Of a stretch of 64,000 nucleotides of DNA, positions 45,000 through 56,459 are shown in pieces. The notes under the pieces were generated by a model that saw nothing but the letters and a program-made list of their open reading frames with translations, did not search any database and was not told the DNA's origin. This stretch comes from Spisula solida (lineage: Eukaryota > Mollusca > Bivalvia > Venerida > Mactridae): contig OX365948.1 of assembly GCA_947247005.1 (NCBI GenBank), forward strand, positions 57,821,401 through 57,885,400, read 5' to 3'. Every line of letters starts with the position of its first letter. Within the stretch, counting starts at the first letter, position 1. A program made the position numbers and the translations under genes.

Positions 45000-45285
45000 A
45001 TACTTTTAAGAGTTTGTCAAGTTTGCAGGCTGAGTCAGGTAAAGCATACACTGATGAACGAAAATGAAATTTCTCTGCAGGTTAAGATTTAAAAAAAAAA
45101 GGTTCATCATAAATGAATGAAATGAAACAGTGTACCCTTTAAAATTTCAATCCTGATAAAATCATGTGTGTTGTTCAGGAGTGTTTGGCTAGTGTCACAA
45201 AAGTATGTCATATTTTTTCCAGAGCATTTAAAATATTTTGTATATTGTGATTATATGTAGATGAGGTATGGAGATGGTAAGATTT
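45000..45285. other. intron-like stretch
   Basis: Upstream-side flank of exon c's intron; a dispersed phrase (ATGCTCTCCATAGCACTTTG near 44870) also occurs near 22985. Confidence 0.4.
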
Positions 45286-45288
45286 AAA

Positions 45289-45512
45289 TGGAGGGTTTTG
45301 AATTTCATTTTTAAAAACACATTTTCGGAGTTGAAAAAAAATGTACTACAAGTCTATGAAAATATTTGAGTTATGTATGTATGTAAATGGTGTCAAATTT
45401 GGAGGGCTTCAAATTTCTTTTCAAAAAAAGCATTTTCAGAGTTGAAAAAAAATGTGCTAAAAGTCTATAAAAAGACTATTTGGTTATGTAAATGGTGTCA
45501 AATTTACTGAGT
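45289..45512. repeat. about 111-bp tandem duplication
   Basis: GGAGGG(T/C)TT-GAATTTC, ACATTTTCGGAGTTGAAAAA and AGTCTATGAAAA occur at about 45290 and 45400. Confidence 0.82.
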
Positions 45513-45580
45513 CAGTGAATAACATCTCAACTTTCTTGAATTGGCAACATTGGCAACCTTAGGGAATATATAGCACTTAC

Positions 45581-45736
45581 CTTGACGATGGATAAAGTTT
45601 CCAAGTTTTCACTTCAATATAATTCACACTTCCATTAGTGTTTCTGATTTCACTGATGTGATTTTCGGCAAATTCAAGTTTTATTTGAGTATTTTTCCAA
45701 GTGCAGACAGGGTTGTTTGAAGTTTCCCATTAATTT
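45581..45736 (-). CDS. exon c of minus-strand split gene, with an apparent 1-base frameshift
   Basis: 156 bases on the minus strand between acceptor TCTTACACACAGACAG and the strong donor TCAAG-GTAAGTGC. The 3 prime two thirds are open in the frame required by exon d and read IKLEFAENHISEIRNTNGSV then NYIEVKTWKLYPSS, with an NGS sequon. The 5 prime third is open in the frame required by exon b and reads INGKLQTTLSALGKILK. The two frames meet at an A-rich run (CTCAAATAAAAC), where one base appears to be missing. So the exon is either mis-sequenced there, polymorphic or disabled. Entry phase 1 and exit phase 2 both match the neighbours. Family not recognised. Confidence 0.72.
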
Positions 45737-46557
45737 CTGTCTGTGTGTAAGACATATTTATTTATGGATTTCAGGTTACTTACCTTTCTACCAAATGTAA
45801 TCAATTAATTGAGCAAACATGACATTTTCATTTTTTTGTTAATGAACATAATGATGCCTTTAAGGTCAAGGTGACTTTCCTGACATGTTCAAAATACTCG
45901 AAAATGAACAAAATCATGAGAGAGTTTTAATTAAGACAAGTAATTAAGACACCGGATTGATGGCAGAATTTGATGAGATAATATAGAATGTTTACAAGTA
46001 ATGTATTATGACATTGAACATGCTAACGATGTCTTAATTAGTATTCGCACAATAATGATTAAACGGCATGTCTTTACATGTATGTTACCTTTCATACAGG
46101 TGCCAAATGGGAGGGGAGGGGGCATGATTTTATAAAACACAGAAGTCAATTAGATATACTTTGCAAGAAGTAATATATATCTCCTCTGTGCTGATTGTGA
46201 CCTATAGGATGTGTTTCAGCAGAGAACACTCCTTAACCCATTACTCCATATATCCTTCACTATTTTGAGCTAGAAAACATACACATCTCTTGTGCAGCGT
46301 TCTGGGACAAATATCAAGAATGATCTCCCTTGATAATGACCTTGATAGTTCTAGTTGCATTTTATGGATTGTCTCCCCTCAATACTCATATTATTGGAAA
46401 ATAGTTCGTACTAAACATGGTGATGGGGGTGTGAATTGGCGTATTTATTGAGTAATGAGTTTAAAAGGTTATGAACAAGGTCAGAAATATAGCGGCTTCC
46501 GAAATGCATAAAGATATCAAATTATATTTTGTAAACAAGGTTAGTATTATTTTTGGC

Positions 46558-46737
46558 GAGCTGTTAGTGGTCACCGAACTGTTAGTGGTCACCGAGCTGT
46601 TCTGATAGTGGTCACCGTGGTCACTGAGCTGTTAGTGGTCACCATGGTCACTGAGCTGTTAGTGGTCACCATGGTCACCGAGCTGTTAGTGGTCACCATG
46701 GTCACAGAGCTGTTAGCGGTCACCGTGGTCACCGAGC
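46558..46737. repeat. 27-bp (with 18-bp variant) tandem repeat, about 7 units
   Basis: GAGCTGTTAGTGGTCACCAT then GGTCACT, preceded by shorter units GAGCTGTTAGTGGTCACC. Confidence 0.93.
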
Positions 46738-46877
46738 GATGACCTGTGTTTGGACCTCCTTAGTGAAAGTTCTCCGAGGTTAATATAAAATCTGACAGAA
46801 AAACAAGTGGTTTAATTATTTTGTGTTTTTCTCTTGACCAGAGGGCGGAATGTTAGTAACATACAACCAAAGTGACA

Positions 46878-46992
46878 TATTCATTTACTATATTTTCTCG
46901 CTCTGTTGCTAAGATACGTTATTCGGATATATTTGGATTCATTTACTATATTTCTCTCTGAGTTGCTAAGATACAGAGATTTGGATATAGTT
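46878..46992. repeat. about 57-bp tandem duplication
   Basis: TTCATTTACTATATTT-CTC, GTTGCTAAGATAC and TTCGGATATA/TTTGGATATA recur once. Confidence 0.8.
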
Positions 46993-49340
46993 TGGTAATT
47001 ATGTCTTTATATACTATAATCCGCCGGTTTCTACGGAAACCATGGTATTGCTTACACCTCTTATAGATTTTCCATAAAGTTGGATTAATCACGATTTTCC
47101 GACTTTGTTCCAGTTATTTGTGCTGTGCTTCCAAACTTCGGATTTAATTACTGACTACTGAGAGTTTGTTGTCCAAACTTGTGATTTGGTTTGCAAAATT
47201 GACACCTTTCTCTCACTTTTAACATTTCGTTGTCAAGGGAAACAAGGAGTTTTTGTGAAGTTGGAAATGTTACTGAAAACATTCCATTGTTCTTCCAGTT
47301 CCTCAGCTCTCCTCAAATAGATCTTGTTTACTGAAACTGTAGAAAATCACTTGAATTGTCAAATTGTGTTAGATTTCGATTGGTGGTACATTCTATGGGA
47401 AGTGTATTGCAGAAGATCATGTATATGTGTGCTTTATACATGTATATCCAGTGTTTTGATATCAGTCCTCTGATAGCGTTCAGTACTTTGATTCCAAAAC
47501 ATCGTAAATTTTCCAATTTGTATCAATAGAGATGTTCTCACTTTTCATGATTTTCATGATTTGTTTACGAGGAATTGAGAGAGGATTATATTGACTGTTT
47601 TAGTGCTTCCAGGGTTTGTATGTGACTTCCAATGCTCGATACTTAATGGAAACAAAAAAATGACGCATATATGTCTGTTGTCAAGGCCTTAAGGGAGTTG
47701 GAAAGCTAAAGCAATAATCTGAAGATGGACAGGATTGACAGTAATTATTACTAATGGAGACTATAAATGTGGGGCTAGGTCTCCACAGGGTTCTGTCACA
47801 TAATGGAGACTATAAATCCACAGGATTCTGTCACATTAACGATTGTACAGATTGAGCTACAATTAAGAAATTGTGAAAGTGACCTCTGGATTGTCATTGT
47901 GATCTGTCATGGCAATTCTGTTACAAGTTTCATGCTTCTGAATTATTAATGCTGGCTAAAACCTATGGTCACCTGCAAGTACAAGATTTGTAGTTGTTTT
48001 GGCTGGCTGTATAATCTGATAAACTGCCCTGTGTTGCAAATGTCCTGATTTCTTAATCATTTTACTGAAATTTGTCTTGGATGAATTCCTAAAAAAACCT
48101 GGTTGATGGTCTTTGAGGCTACGACTGTTTGGTCTCTGCTTGGTGAGTTACTGTAAGCATGATCATTGTCCTGTGTATAAGAGTATGGGAGTGAGTTATG
48201 TAGTGCTATCTTTGGCCTGTACTGTATGAGGCTAATAATGCCTGCTTGCAAGGTCTCGTTTAGAGAGGGGTGTAGTGCCATCATAGTCATCTTGCAAATG
48301 AGGTATGTTACAGAGAGCGGATGTTACAGTACTGTTGTGGTCATCTTGCAATGGTTTGGGTGATTGAGTTCTGTCTTTTACTGTCTGATGTATATATACA
48401 TGGCTTAATTACACAGTGTGGTGGGGATGATAGGGTAAATAAATTGCTGGCATTTATACAATGGAGCGGACACAAACAAACAGATGTAGTAAAACTGTCT
48501 CATATAATGTGATCAGGAAAGACAAGGTTAATTATTATAATAAGATAAATCACATCTGTCTATTATAAAGCTTGTATTTCACTGGCTAATTACAGGGCAT
48601 GAGTGGACTGTACTTTTGGACTGTACTTTTACAATGATTTCGCTGTATATATGTCACATTGGGGTCCCTGCATTTGTAACAAAGTGAAACACAGCTACAA
48701 TTATTTCACTTGTTCATATGTCACATTATGGTCCCTGCATTAGTTACAAATGACCTGCTGTAACAACAAAAGATAATGAAAAATCAGACAGTGAAGTGGC
48801 ACTCGACACCGAGCTTGAAAGGCACACAAGGAACTCACAAAACAGTAAAAAACACAGCCTAAAAGCAAGTGTGTTGGGCATTATGAGGAATTGTTTTATT
48901 TACTGTCACTTATTACATACTGTAGCAATGTCGAATTTGCTTGGATCAATTGTTTCCTGCCTGAAGGATGTCAAGAATTATTTGCTATTGAGAAACGTTA
49001 TACAAACAATTTGCTTCCAAAGTTTGGTCATCTTGAAAATTAATTAAATATTTGACATTTCAATGAAACGTGATATTTTGTAGATTTGATTCAATGAAGA
49101 CTCAGTGACAATGTTTATACATGTATCAAATGTTTAATTTGTGTTAGCAGTAACTGTTATAAGTTGACAATCCACTAATATGTCAATAAGCCTGTATGTC
49201 GGAGATTTAAGATTTGGCAGAAATCTTGGCTGAAACTTTTGATAGTATTTCCTCTTTATATTTGCTCACCGTGACATTGTTATCTTAACCTCAGGTGGAC
49301 ATTGGTGAGAGTCTTGTTGACAAGATCAAAGATAGGACAC
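46993..49340. other. long intron-like stretch
   Basis: Mostly single-copy in appearance. It has a small duplication at 47757-47842 (AATGGAGACTATAAAT, TCTGTCACAT) and a weak match to the 17040/31245 repeat at 48780-48870. A minus-strand 77-codon frame at 48057-48290 has no usable splice sites. The 48310-48350 phrase GTCATCTTGCAA repeats one at 48285. Confidence 0.45.
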
Positions 49341-49344
49341 CATG

Positions 49345-49945
49345 TTGTTAGGGGATGTGAACATTGCTAATCTTAGGCCAGATTTTTTATTGTTAGGTTT
49401 ACGAAAATGTTTGAGAAAAAAGAAGAAAATTTTCTGTGGCGAGGTGGGAATGGAAATAAGATAAATAGGGCCAAAGGGGCCATAGGTCGCTCACCTGTCT
49501 TTCATTAGGGGATGTGAGCATTGGTAATCTAAGGCCAGGTTTTTAGCTTGACTTTTCGAAAAAAAGGTCGAGCTATTGTCATGACAGAATCGTCTGCATC
49601 TGCGTGTGCGTTGGTTAAGTTTATTGTCAGAGTCATTTTCTCAAAGACTATCAATTAAAGATATCAACTTGAAACTCAACATAGTTATCTGCCCTTGTTA
49701 TTCTTAGAATTTTGACTCATAGATGAGCAAGGTTACTATCAAGTACGAGAAAGTTGAGCGTCCAGCACTCGTAGGCGGTGCTCTTGTTCTATTATTAGGT
49801 TAACAGGAAGTTTTTGAGAAAAAAAGAAACATTTCTGTGGCGAGGTGGTACTTGAAATCAAAATTTAGGGCCAAAGGGGCCATAGTTGCTCACTTGCCAC
49901 TCACCAGCCATTGCTTGAGACACATAGGGCCAAAGGTCCTCTTGT
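49345..49945 (+). mobile_element. eroded GGGCCAAAGGGGCC elements, with one nested insertion
   Basis: ATGTGAACATTGCTAATCTT, TTTCTGTGGCGAGGTGG and AGGGCCAAAGGGGCCATAGG occur twice (about 49355-49500 and 49805-49890), once on each side of a different element at 49544-49788. The flanking pieces continue one another's sequence, so the inner element probably inserted into the outer family. A third AGGGCCAAAGGTCCTCTTGT end lies at 49926-49945. Confidence 0.65.
49544..49788 (+). mobile_element. element with T-run, AGCT hairpin and CTCTTGTT end
   Basis: TTTTTAGCTTGACTTTTCGA continuing to AAGGTCGAGCTATTG folds into a hairpin. The 3 prime end is GGCGGTGCTCTTGTT. 245 bp and non-coding. The start and end layout is the same as at 33768-35008, although the interiors are unrelated. 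Confidence 0.75.
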
Positions 49946-50314
49946 AATTTTACTCCTCAACAATAAATTTTTAAAAAAGTCATGTAAAAACCTAAAAATA
50001 AATCAACTGTGGCCTTAGAGATGTGAACATTTGAAATTTCATGCTGAATTTAATGATGTCCCTGTAACACAGTTGTAGGTAATTACTGGAGATTACAAGC
50101 TAGCATTCTTTGGTTGTGAAGTAACCAGCAGCCTTCAATACCAAACTGACCACTGATGACCACACTGACCACTGGTCACTCATGGTCAATGTGAAATGAT
50201 TTAATTGTGCGGACACTGGACACTGTGAGAGAGATCTGAACAATGGTCACTCAACCGCCCATATATGGACATGTATTGTTGATGTACCAACATTAAAGTT
50301 GAACATTAAAACTG

Positions 50315-50478
50315 GACATATTTCAGGGGGAAGCTACTGGACAGTGTTCGGCAGATGTTATTTTTATGTCATTAATCGTGATATTACACCAAACTGGACA
50401 TATCTTGGTGAAGCTACTGGACAACGTTCAGCAGATGTCCGTTTATGTCATTAATCGTGATATTACACAAACCTCTTG
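50315..50478. repeat. about 80-bp tandem duplication
   Basis: CTGGACATAT, GAAGCTACTGGACA and ATGTCATTAATCGTGATATT then ACAC occur at about 50317 and 50394. Confidence 0.87.
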
Positions 50479-51585
50479 GCGGTATTAATTCTCTAGACGA
50501 GATATGTCCGACATGAATTTAGATTATCTTATTATTAGTGCTTAGCAGGGAATAGGAATAGACGTGTTTTGGATTGTAATGTACTAATTGAGACGTAAGT
50601 TGACTATTTGTATGCATCTGTACCCGTCAGTGTATGTATCTGTGTGACCAATAACAAATTCATGATATCTGAGCCCCGCAAGTTACTGTATAATATCTTA
50701 GGTAGTTTTATAGCACAGAGAATTTGACACGACTCTCGACCTTCTTTTAGCATATTATAACAGCAGCTGCTGATATATTGTCTATTTCTAATCTTGGTTT
50801 TCATAAGCGGGAAGTATAACAGAGACGCTTGAAATGTAATAACAACATAAATCTTTAAAAATTTGCTCATTTGCGAAAATTTATATTTTCAACGCAAGAA
50901 CCTTGTAATATATTCAATTGCATAAAGGTCAGGATCATGTCAAATTCTCCGGTCTATACAAGAACAAAACTGAGAAGAACAAAACGAGTGTTATATTCCC
51001 AAGGCCAGAATTAGCTACTTAATCAAATATTCATTATCTTATTTCCTCATCTCGTTAATTAACACATTTTGTTAATTACTTTCTATCATTTAACATTGTA
51101 TAAAGACATGTCTGTGTATTTCAATCATTTTTATTCCTCAATTTTGTGCTTATTGTACAAACTTACATGTATGCTTAGAACATTAAGATGAGAGCTAGTT
51201 TCAAGTTTTCCACTAGAATAAAGCTTGGGTAATTAATAATTAATTAGTGTTTGTATCTGTTTTTGGCTAGCATACCTTTAACATTTTCGTGAATGAAGTT
51301 AAATTTTGTCTTTTTCATGAATGAAGTTAGACAGAGGTGGGTGGGGGGTTGCCAGTTTATGTTATGATACTATTTATATAAATTTATACTTGGCTCACAC
51401 ACATACCAGGTATATCATTCTATTGGAGTTGACAGACATTATCTGCTTAGAAATGTCATTCATGGTGGATGTATTTTGGATGATAGTGAGATATACATGT
51501 TATCTATCTTTGACTTTGGAGGATTAATTTGGTTTGTATTGTTTATTCGGATTTAGGATTAAAACTGGTTTAAGCTGCTCGTTCT
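50479..51585. other. intron-like stretch
   Basis: AT-rich, no supported element; an 88-codon minus-strand open frame at 50604-50870 is I/L/Y-rich without splice support. Confidence 0.45.
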
Positions 51586-51588
51586 CAA

Positions 51589-52684
51589 CATCTCAGAATG
51601 TTTGTCTAGATATCTCAGAATGTTTGTCTGGATATCTCAGAATGTTTGTCTAGATATCTCAGAATGTTTGTCTAGATATCTCAGAATGTTTGTCTAGATA
51701 TCTCAGAATATCTCAGAATGTTTGTCTAGATATCTCAGAATGTTTGTCTAGATGTCTCAGAATGTTTGTCTGGATATCTCAGAATGTTTGTCTAGATATC
51801 TCAGAATGTTTGTCTAGATATCTCAGAATATCTCAGAATGTTTGTCTAGATATCTCAGAATGTTTGTCTAGATATCTCAGAATGTTTGTCTAGATATCTC
51901 AGAATGTTTGTCTAGATGTCTCAGAATGTTTGTCTAGATGTCTCAGAATGTTTGTCTAGATATCTCAGAATGTTTGTCTAGATATCTCAGAATGTTTGTC
52001 TAGATATCTCAGAATGTTGTCTAGATATCACAGAACGTTTGTCTAGATATCTCAGAACGTTTGTCTAGATAGAGATATGTTTGTCTAGATATCTCAGAAT
52101 ATCTCAGAATGTTTGTCTAGATATCTCAGAATGTTTGTCTAGATATCTCAGAATGTTTGTCTAGATGTCTCAGAATGTTTGTCTGGATATCTCAGAATGT
52201 TTGTCTGGATATCACAGAATGTTTGTCTAGATATCTCAGAATGTTTGTCTAGATATCACAGAATGTTTGTCTAGATATCACAGAATGTTTGTCTAGATAT
52301 CTCAGAATGTTTGTCTAGATATCTCAGAATGTTTGTCTAGATGTCTCAGAATGTTTGTCTGGATATCTCAGAATGTTTGTCTGGATATCACAGAATGTTT
52401 GTCTAGATATCACAGAATGTTTGTCTAGATATCACAGAATGTTTGTCTAGATATCTCAGAATGTTTGTCTAGATTATCTCAGAATGTTTGTCTAGATATC
52501 TCAGAATGTTTGTCTAGATATCTCAGAATGTTTGTCTAGATATCTCAGAATGTTTGTCTAGATATCTCAGAATGTTGTCTAGATATCTCAGAATGTCTCA
52601 GAATGTTTGTCTAGATATCTCAGAATGTTTTTCTGGATATCTCAGAATGTTTGTCTAGATATCTCAGAATGTTTGTCTAGATGT
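51589..52684. repeat. 22-bp array, about 50 units
   Basis: The unit is TATCTCAGAATGTTTGTCTA then GA. Variants: TGTCTCAG, GGATATC, TATCACAG, and a hybrid in which ATCTCAGAAT is doubled. Blocks of variants recur in the same order (compare about 51700-51850 with 52085-52210 and 52300-52400), showing duplication of multi-unit blocks. One plus-strand frame stays open briefly; it is a repeat artefact. Confidence 0.97.
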
Positions 52685-52790
52685 CCGTAATGAAATCTGG
52701 TAATGTTGGAATACGGGGCATCTGGGGTAAGAAACTGAGTCACTAGGTGAAAGAGTATTGAAAAAACCTTGTTAAGTTACATGTTTTCCT
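52685..52790 (+). repeat. relic of the 33768-type AGGTCA element
   Basis: GGGGCATCTGGGGTAAGAAA, CTGAGTCACTAGGTGAAAGA and AAAAAACCTTGTTAAG are a diverged single unit of the 145-bp repeat, directly abutting the 22-bp array. Confidence 0.6.
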
Positions 52791-53254
52791 GGGGACGCTT
52801 TCAGCCCTTAAGCCACCCTTTGACATTTAACTTTATCTGGTCATTGGCCTACCTAAGGAATTACCTACGTTCGAGTCTTGCTCTGTATGCAATGCCTCCA
52901 GACCGCTGCAATTCTTTTTTTGGGTTTTCGTGAATCTCAGAATGATTTAACTCAGGTGTGCGACCTATTGGACCATCTTTGCATGCTTGTTATGGCGCTC
53001 ATGTTGGTAACATCTCTGGGGTAATATTCAGTTGAATTCTCTTCATTAAATGTTTGGTTTCCGTTAGCAGACCCAGGTTTTAAACAGACACATCAATTAA
53101 TGCAAGTAAATGCACAGATGTAATTGTGTGCTGGGAATATCAATACAGGCTATACTGTGTGTGCTCTATTAATGTAAATGCGCCAATGTTCCATATTTGG
53201 AAATTGTTTTCAGTACAATAAGTTAAGGTACTGTAACTAAAATTTATTTCTGTT

Positions 53255-53380
53255 TAAGCAAGACTCCTCTTTTCATTTGTGGCGATGGATAACACCAGAA
53301 CTGACGTGTCGAGAGTTATTAATATAAGGTGAAAAAACTTGTTTCACAATCGACCTAAAATAAGTTAGCATAAAGACAAC
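53255..53380 (+). mobile_element. SINE family A tail fragment
   Basis: GTGGCGATGGATAACACCAG, ACGTGTCGAGAGTTATTAAT and AAAAACTTGTTTCACAATCG match the tail at 14985 and 30503. Confidence 0.72.
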
Positions 53381-53734
53381 TAACTGAGATGTTCATATTC
53401 CATTGCTCCTAAAAAAATGTACTCTGGCTTTAAAATTCTGGTAAATAAAAATTTGGTAAAATAAACTCTACTCTAAATATCATTATTAGCCCATGTAAGA
53501 TAGATAGATAGAAGAATACAAGTCTGCCTGAGGGTTGGCAGATAGCTCTATAGTTCCGATAAGCCAAATTGTGTATCCATGTTCCATGTCCAAAACTATA
53601 ACAAAAAAATTGTATTCGCAAATTACTTGTCCAACTATATAAAATGTAGGAAAATAAGTTCTTGTAGCTTCTGCACTTTACCCCAAAATTTGGAGTAGGT
53701 AGTATGGAATTAAATAAACTACCCTTAGAAACGT

Positions 53735-54020
53735 AAGAAAATAGCAAAAAAAATGTAAAACTGCCATGAAAATTTTTCAGACTCACAGAAGATTATGTTT
53801 AGGGTAGCTTGTGATACTTTTTACTTTTTTGTAAAAAAATCCAAACAATTATTCTTAAAAACTTTGTGAACAAAATAGCAAAAAAATGTAACATTGCCAT
53901 GAAAATATTTCAGACTCACAGAAAGGGTAGGGTAGGTCGTGATACTCTGGAAATAAGCAATAATTTTTGTGAAAAAAAAACACCAAAACAATTATTCTTC
54001 AAAACTTTGTGGGAGAATTT
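53735..54020. repeat. about 134-bp tandem duplication
   Basis: AAATAGCAAAAAAA-TGTAA, GCCATGAAAAT-TTTCAGAC, AGGGTAG-TCGTGATAC and ACAATTATTCTT-AAAACTTT occur at about 53740 and 53874. Confidence 0.85.
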
Positions 54021-54352
54021 GAACTCAAATCTTGGAATTGGGTGCTTGAATCTTGGTACTGAGAGGGAAACAACAAGAAGATATTACATACATGTTCTAA
54101 TAAAACATTGAACTAAAATATCTCGGCTGTGCTTGGATCATCGTGACATTGTTCTCTGATACCAAGAGAGAAAACAACAAGAAAAATATATGGATCTCAT
54201 TTCCCCATTAAAGTGGATTATAGAAGTCAGGAGAGCAGAAATAATTGAAAGATTTATTGAACATTAATTGAGTGTGAAGGCTGAGGTGTTTCTATCTGCC
54301 CGAAGATTCTAGAGATTTTCTCGAGATTTTCTCCTGATCAACTTGAATACAT

Positions 54353-54527
54353 CTACTATATTCCCTCGAATAAACGCCCCATGCGGGTAAAGGTCTTACT
54401 ATGTATCATAAATGTAAGTGAATATGTTTGCATATGATTTTCCTTTTATTTTCTTTAAAAAATAGTATGGGGACATTTATTAGCGAGGGGGGGAACTTTT
54501 ATTCCAGGGAATACATCTATAAATGAT
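54353..54527. mobile_element. MITE family Y, copy 2 (TATTCCCTCGAATAAACG ends)
   Basis: TATATTCCCTCGAATAAACG at the left and GGGAACTTTTATTCCAGGGA at the right are inverted. The body (AAAGGTCTTACTATG, GTTTGCATATGATTTTCC, TAGTATGGGGACATTTATT) matches 63067-63285. Confidence 0.8.
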
Positions 54528-54529
54528 GT

Positions 54530-54930
54530 TAGTTAAGGCAGTGCCACAGCGTATTATGGCTGGGTTGTTTATTTCTGACATGTCTGGGGTACTCACCATA
54601 TAATCCTATAATTGACTGTCAATGAACTGTACGATAATAGCAGCCTTATTTTCGTACCAGAACACAGCAATCTGATTGTGTTGCCTTCTTGAACCTCTCT
54701 GATTGCCAATGCTTCTAGACAATGCAAGTTAAACATCTCTGCTTGAATTATCAGCAGCTTTCGCCCTCAGGCACTCAATTCTACTAAAAATATAATGTAT
54801 TGTTTTCTGAAGATAAGTCTGCTCAAATAAATTATTATATTTTCTTTGAAGATAAGCAATTCCTTATTCCTGGTGCATAATTGTAGAGACTATATACATG
54901 TATTTAATGGGTCTGAATTGTAAATGACCT
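54530..54930. other. intron-like stretch
   Basis: On the minus strand a strong donor-like GTGAGTACC lies at about 54591-54599, but the frame before it is stopped or lacks an acceptor, so no exon is called. Confidence 0.4.
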
Positions 54931-54939
54931 TGAATGCAT

Positions 54940-55090
54940 TTTAGGTAAGTGTGTCAAAGGTCAAGGTCATCACAATGACAATAAATTCTGAAATTATAAG
55001 ATCAGTTGGTCAAAGGTCAAGGTCATTATAGTGATATAGTGTCATGTCTAAGATTAGAAGGTCAGTAGGTCAAGGTCATTGTTTTATTAT
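54940..55090 (+). repeat. short AGGTCAAGGTCA-containing repeat, 3 units
   Basis: GGTCAAAGGTCAAGGTCAT occurs twice and AGGTCAGTAGGTCAAGGTCA once, about 60 bases apart. Contains directly abutting AGGTCA half sites. Confidence 0.7.
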
Positions 55091-55309
55091 TATGAAAGTC
55101 ATTTAAAGTATACACGTACATGTATTATATAGGACATGCATATTGTAGAATCTGTGAGCTGCTGACTTGTTTCAAGGGCCTTGGTGTTACTTTAATAGAA
55201 GCATTTCATTGTGTTCAAGAGAGCATTGAAAGCATTGTGTCGGGGAATCTTAAATTCATGTGAGAGAGAGAGGGAGAATGAACTAAGTTTTATAAAATAT
55301 GTCACAACC

Positions 55310-55562
55310 GCAAAAACTCAAAAATCATCCATCAAACAATAGGGACAGCTTGGATAAAAATGAACACAATTCGTCTATCAACCAATAGGAATAGCTATGA
55401 TACAAATAAACTCAAATCATCTATCAACCAATAGGACAGCTAGGATGCAAATAAACACAAATCATCTATCAAACAGTAGGAACAGCTTGGATAAAAATAA
55501 ACTCAAATCGTCTATCAACCAATAGGAACAGTTAGGATACAAACAAACATAATCCTCGATTG
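55310..55562. repeat. about 47-bp tandem repeat, 5 units
   Basis: ATC(A/G)TCTATCAACCAATAGG then AACAGCTTGGATACAAATAA and ACTCAA; starts near 55329, 55375, 55421, 55464 and 55512. Confidence 0.88.
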
Positions 55563-55858
55563 ATAATATTTATACTTGCGTATATTTCCACTCGGTTATA
55601 TTTGTCTGTATGATTCCTATTGTTTGTCTGTATGATTCCTGCTGTGTTTAAAGACACATTATTGTCGTCTTAGATACGATGGAAGATTGATGACGCTTTC
55701 CGTACGGCAGAATTGAGACGATGATTTAGTGACAGTTTTTGCTGATTTCACAATAGTTTTGTTCGTATTTCTATCAACCAGAAATTGTGATGATTGATGT
55801 AAAGCTGTTATATTAAAGAAAACATGTAATTACAGAGTATACGTGTAAGTTCTGTTCT

Positions 55859-56006
55859 GGGGTGGTATTCAATATTGATCTTATTTATTTGGAGAATAAG
55901 GATAGCCAATCATATCACCTGTTACTGACCAAGAGTTTGATATGGTGTGATCTGATTGGTTGTCCTTATCCTTAAGTCAAGTAAGATCAATATTGAATAC
56001 CACCCC
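55859..56006. mobile_element. 148-bp hairpin MITE (family Z), copy 1
   Basis: GGGGTGGTATTCAATATTGA then TCTTA at the left is matched exactly by its reverse complement at the right end. The inverted similarity continues through AAGGATA(G)CCAATCA. The whole element can fold into one long hairpin. Copy 2 lies 2.4 kb away at 58383-58530. Confidence 0.92.
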
Positions 56007-56459
56007 TGATCTAAAACACATATTCAACAATAGAATCCTTATCTAAAGCAGACGCTCAATGTGACCATCAATTTTCTCTTAAACGAGTTTCAAACGTCGT
56101 TTTAAATTCTGTACATGACGTTGTTGCATGCAGCTTAGGTAAGCAGTCTCTTTTCCCGACGAATTGAATGTTTCATTTCATTGGACTTTTCCAACAATAT
56201 TTCTTCTTGACGTGTTGAAGGCACATGTGTATTTGGACGCACTTTTCAAGTTTTCTTTTCACTAAATTCACAGATTTTCCAATTCATAATGAAGTTTTAT
56301 GATTCATAACGTCACTTTGACGGCACAATGCCAAATATTGTTTTCATTTCAGCAGAAATTTGTATTTATAACCTTTCCAACAATACAAAATTTATACGTG
56401 TAAGTAAAGAAATAGTGAAGTTGTAGGCATTTACTAATGTGCGGAATTAATGGATCACC

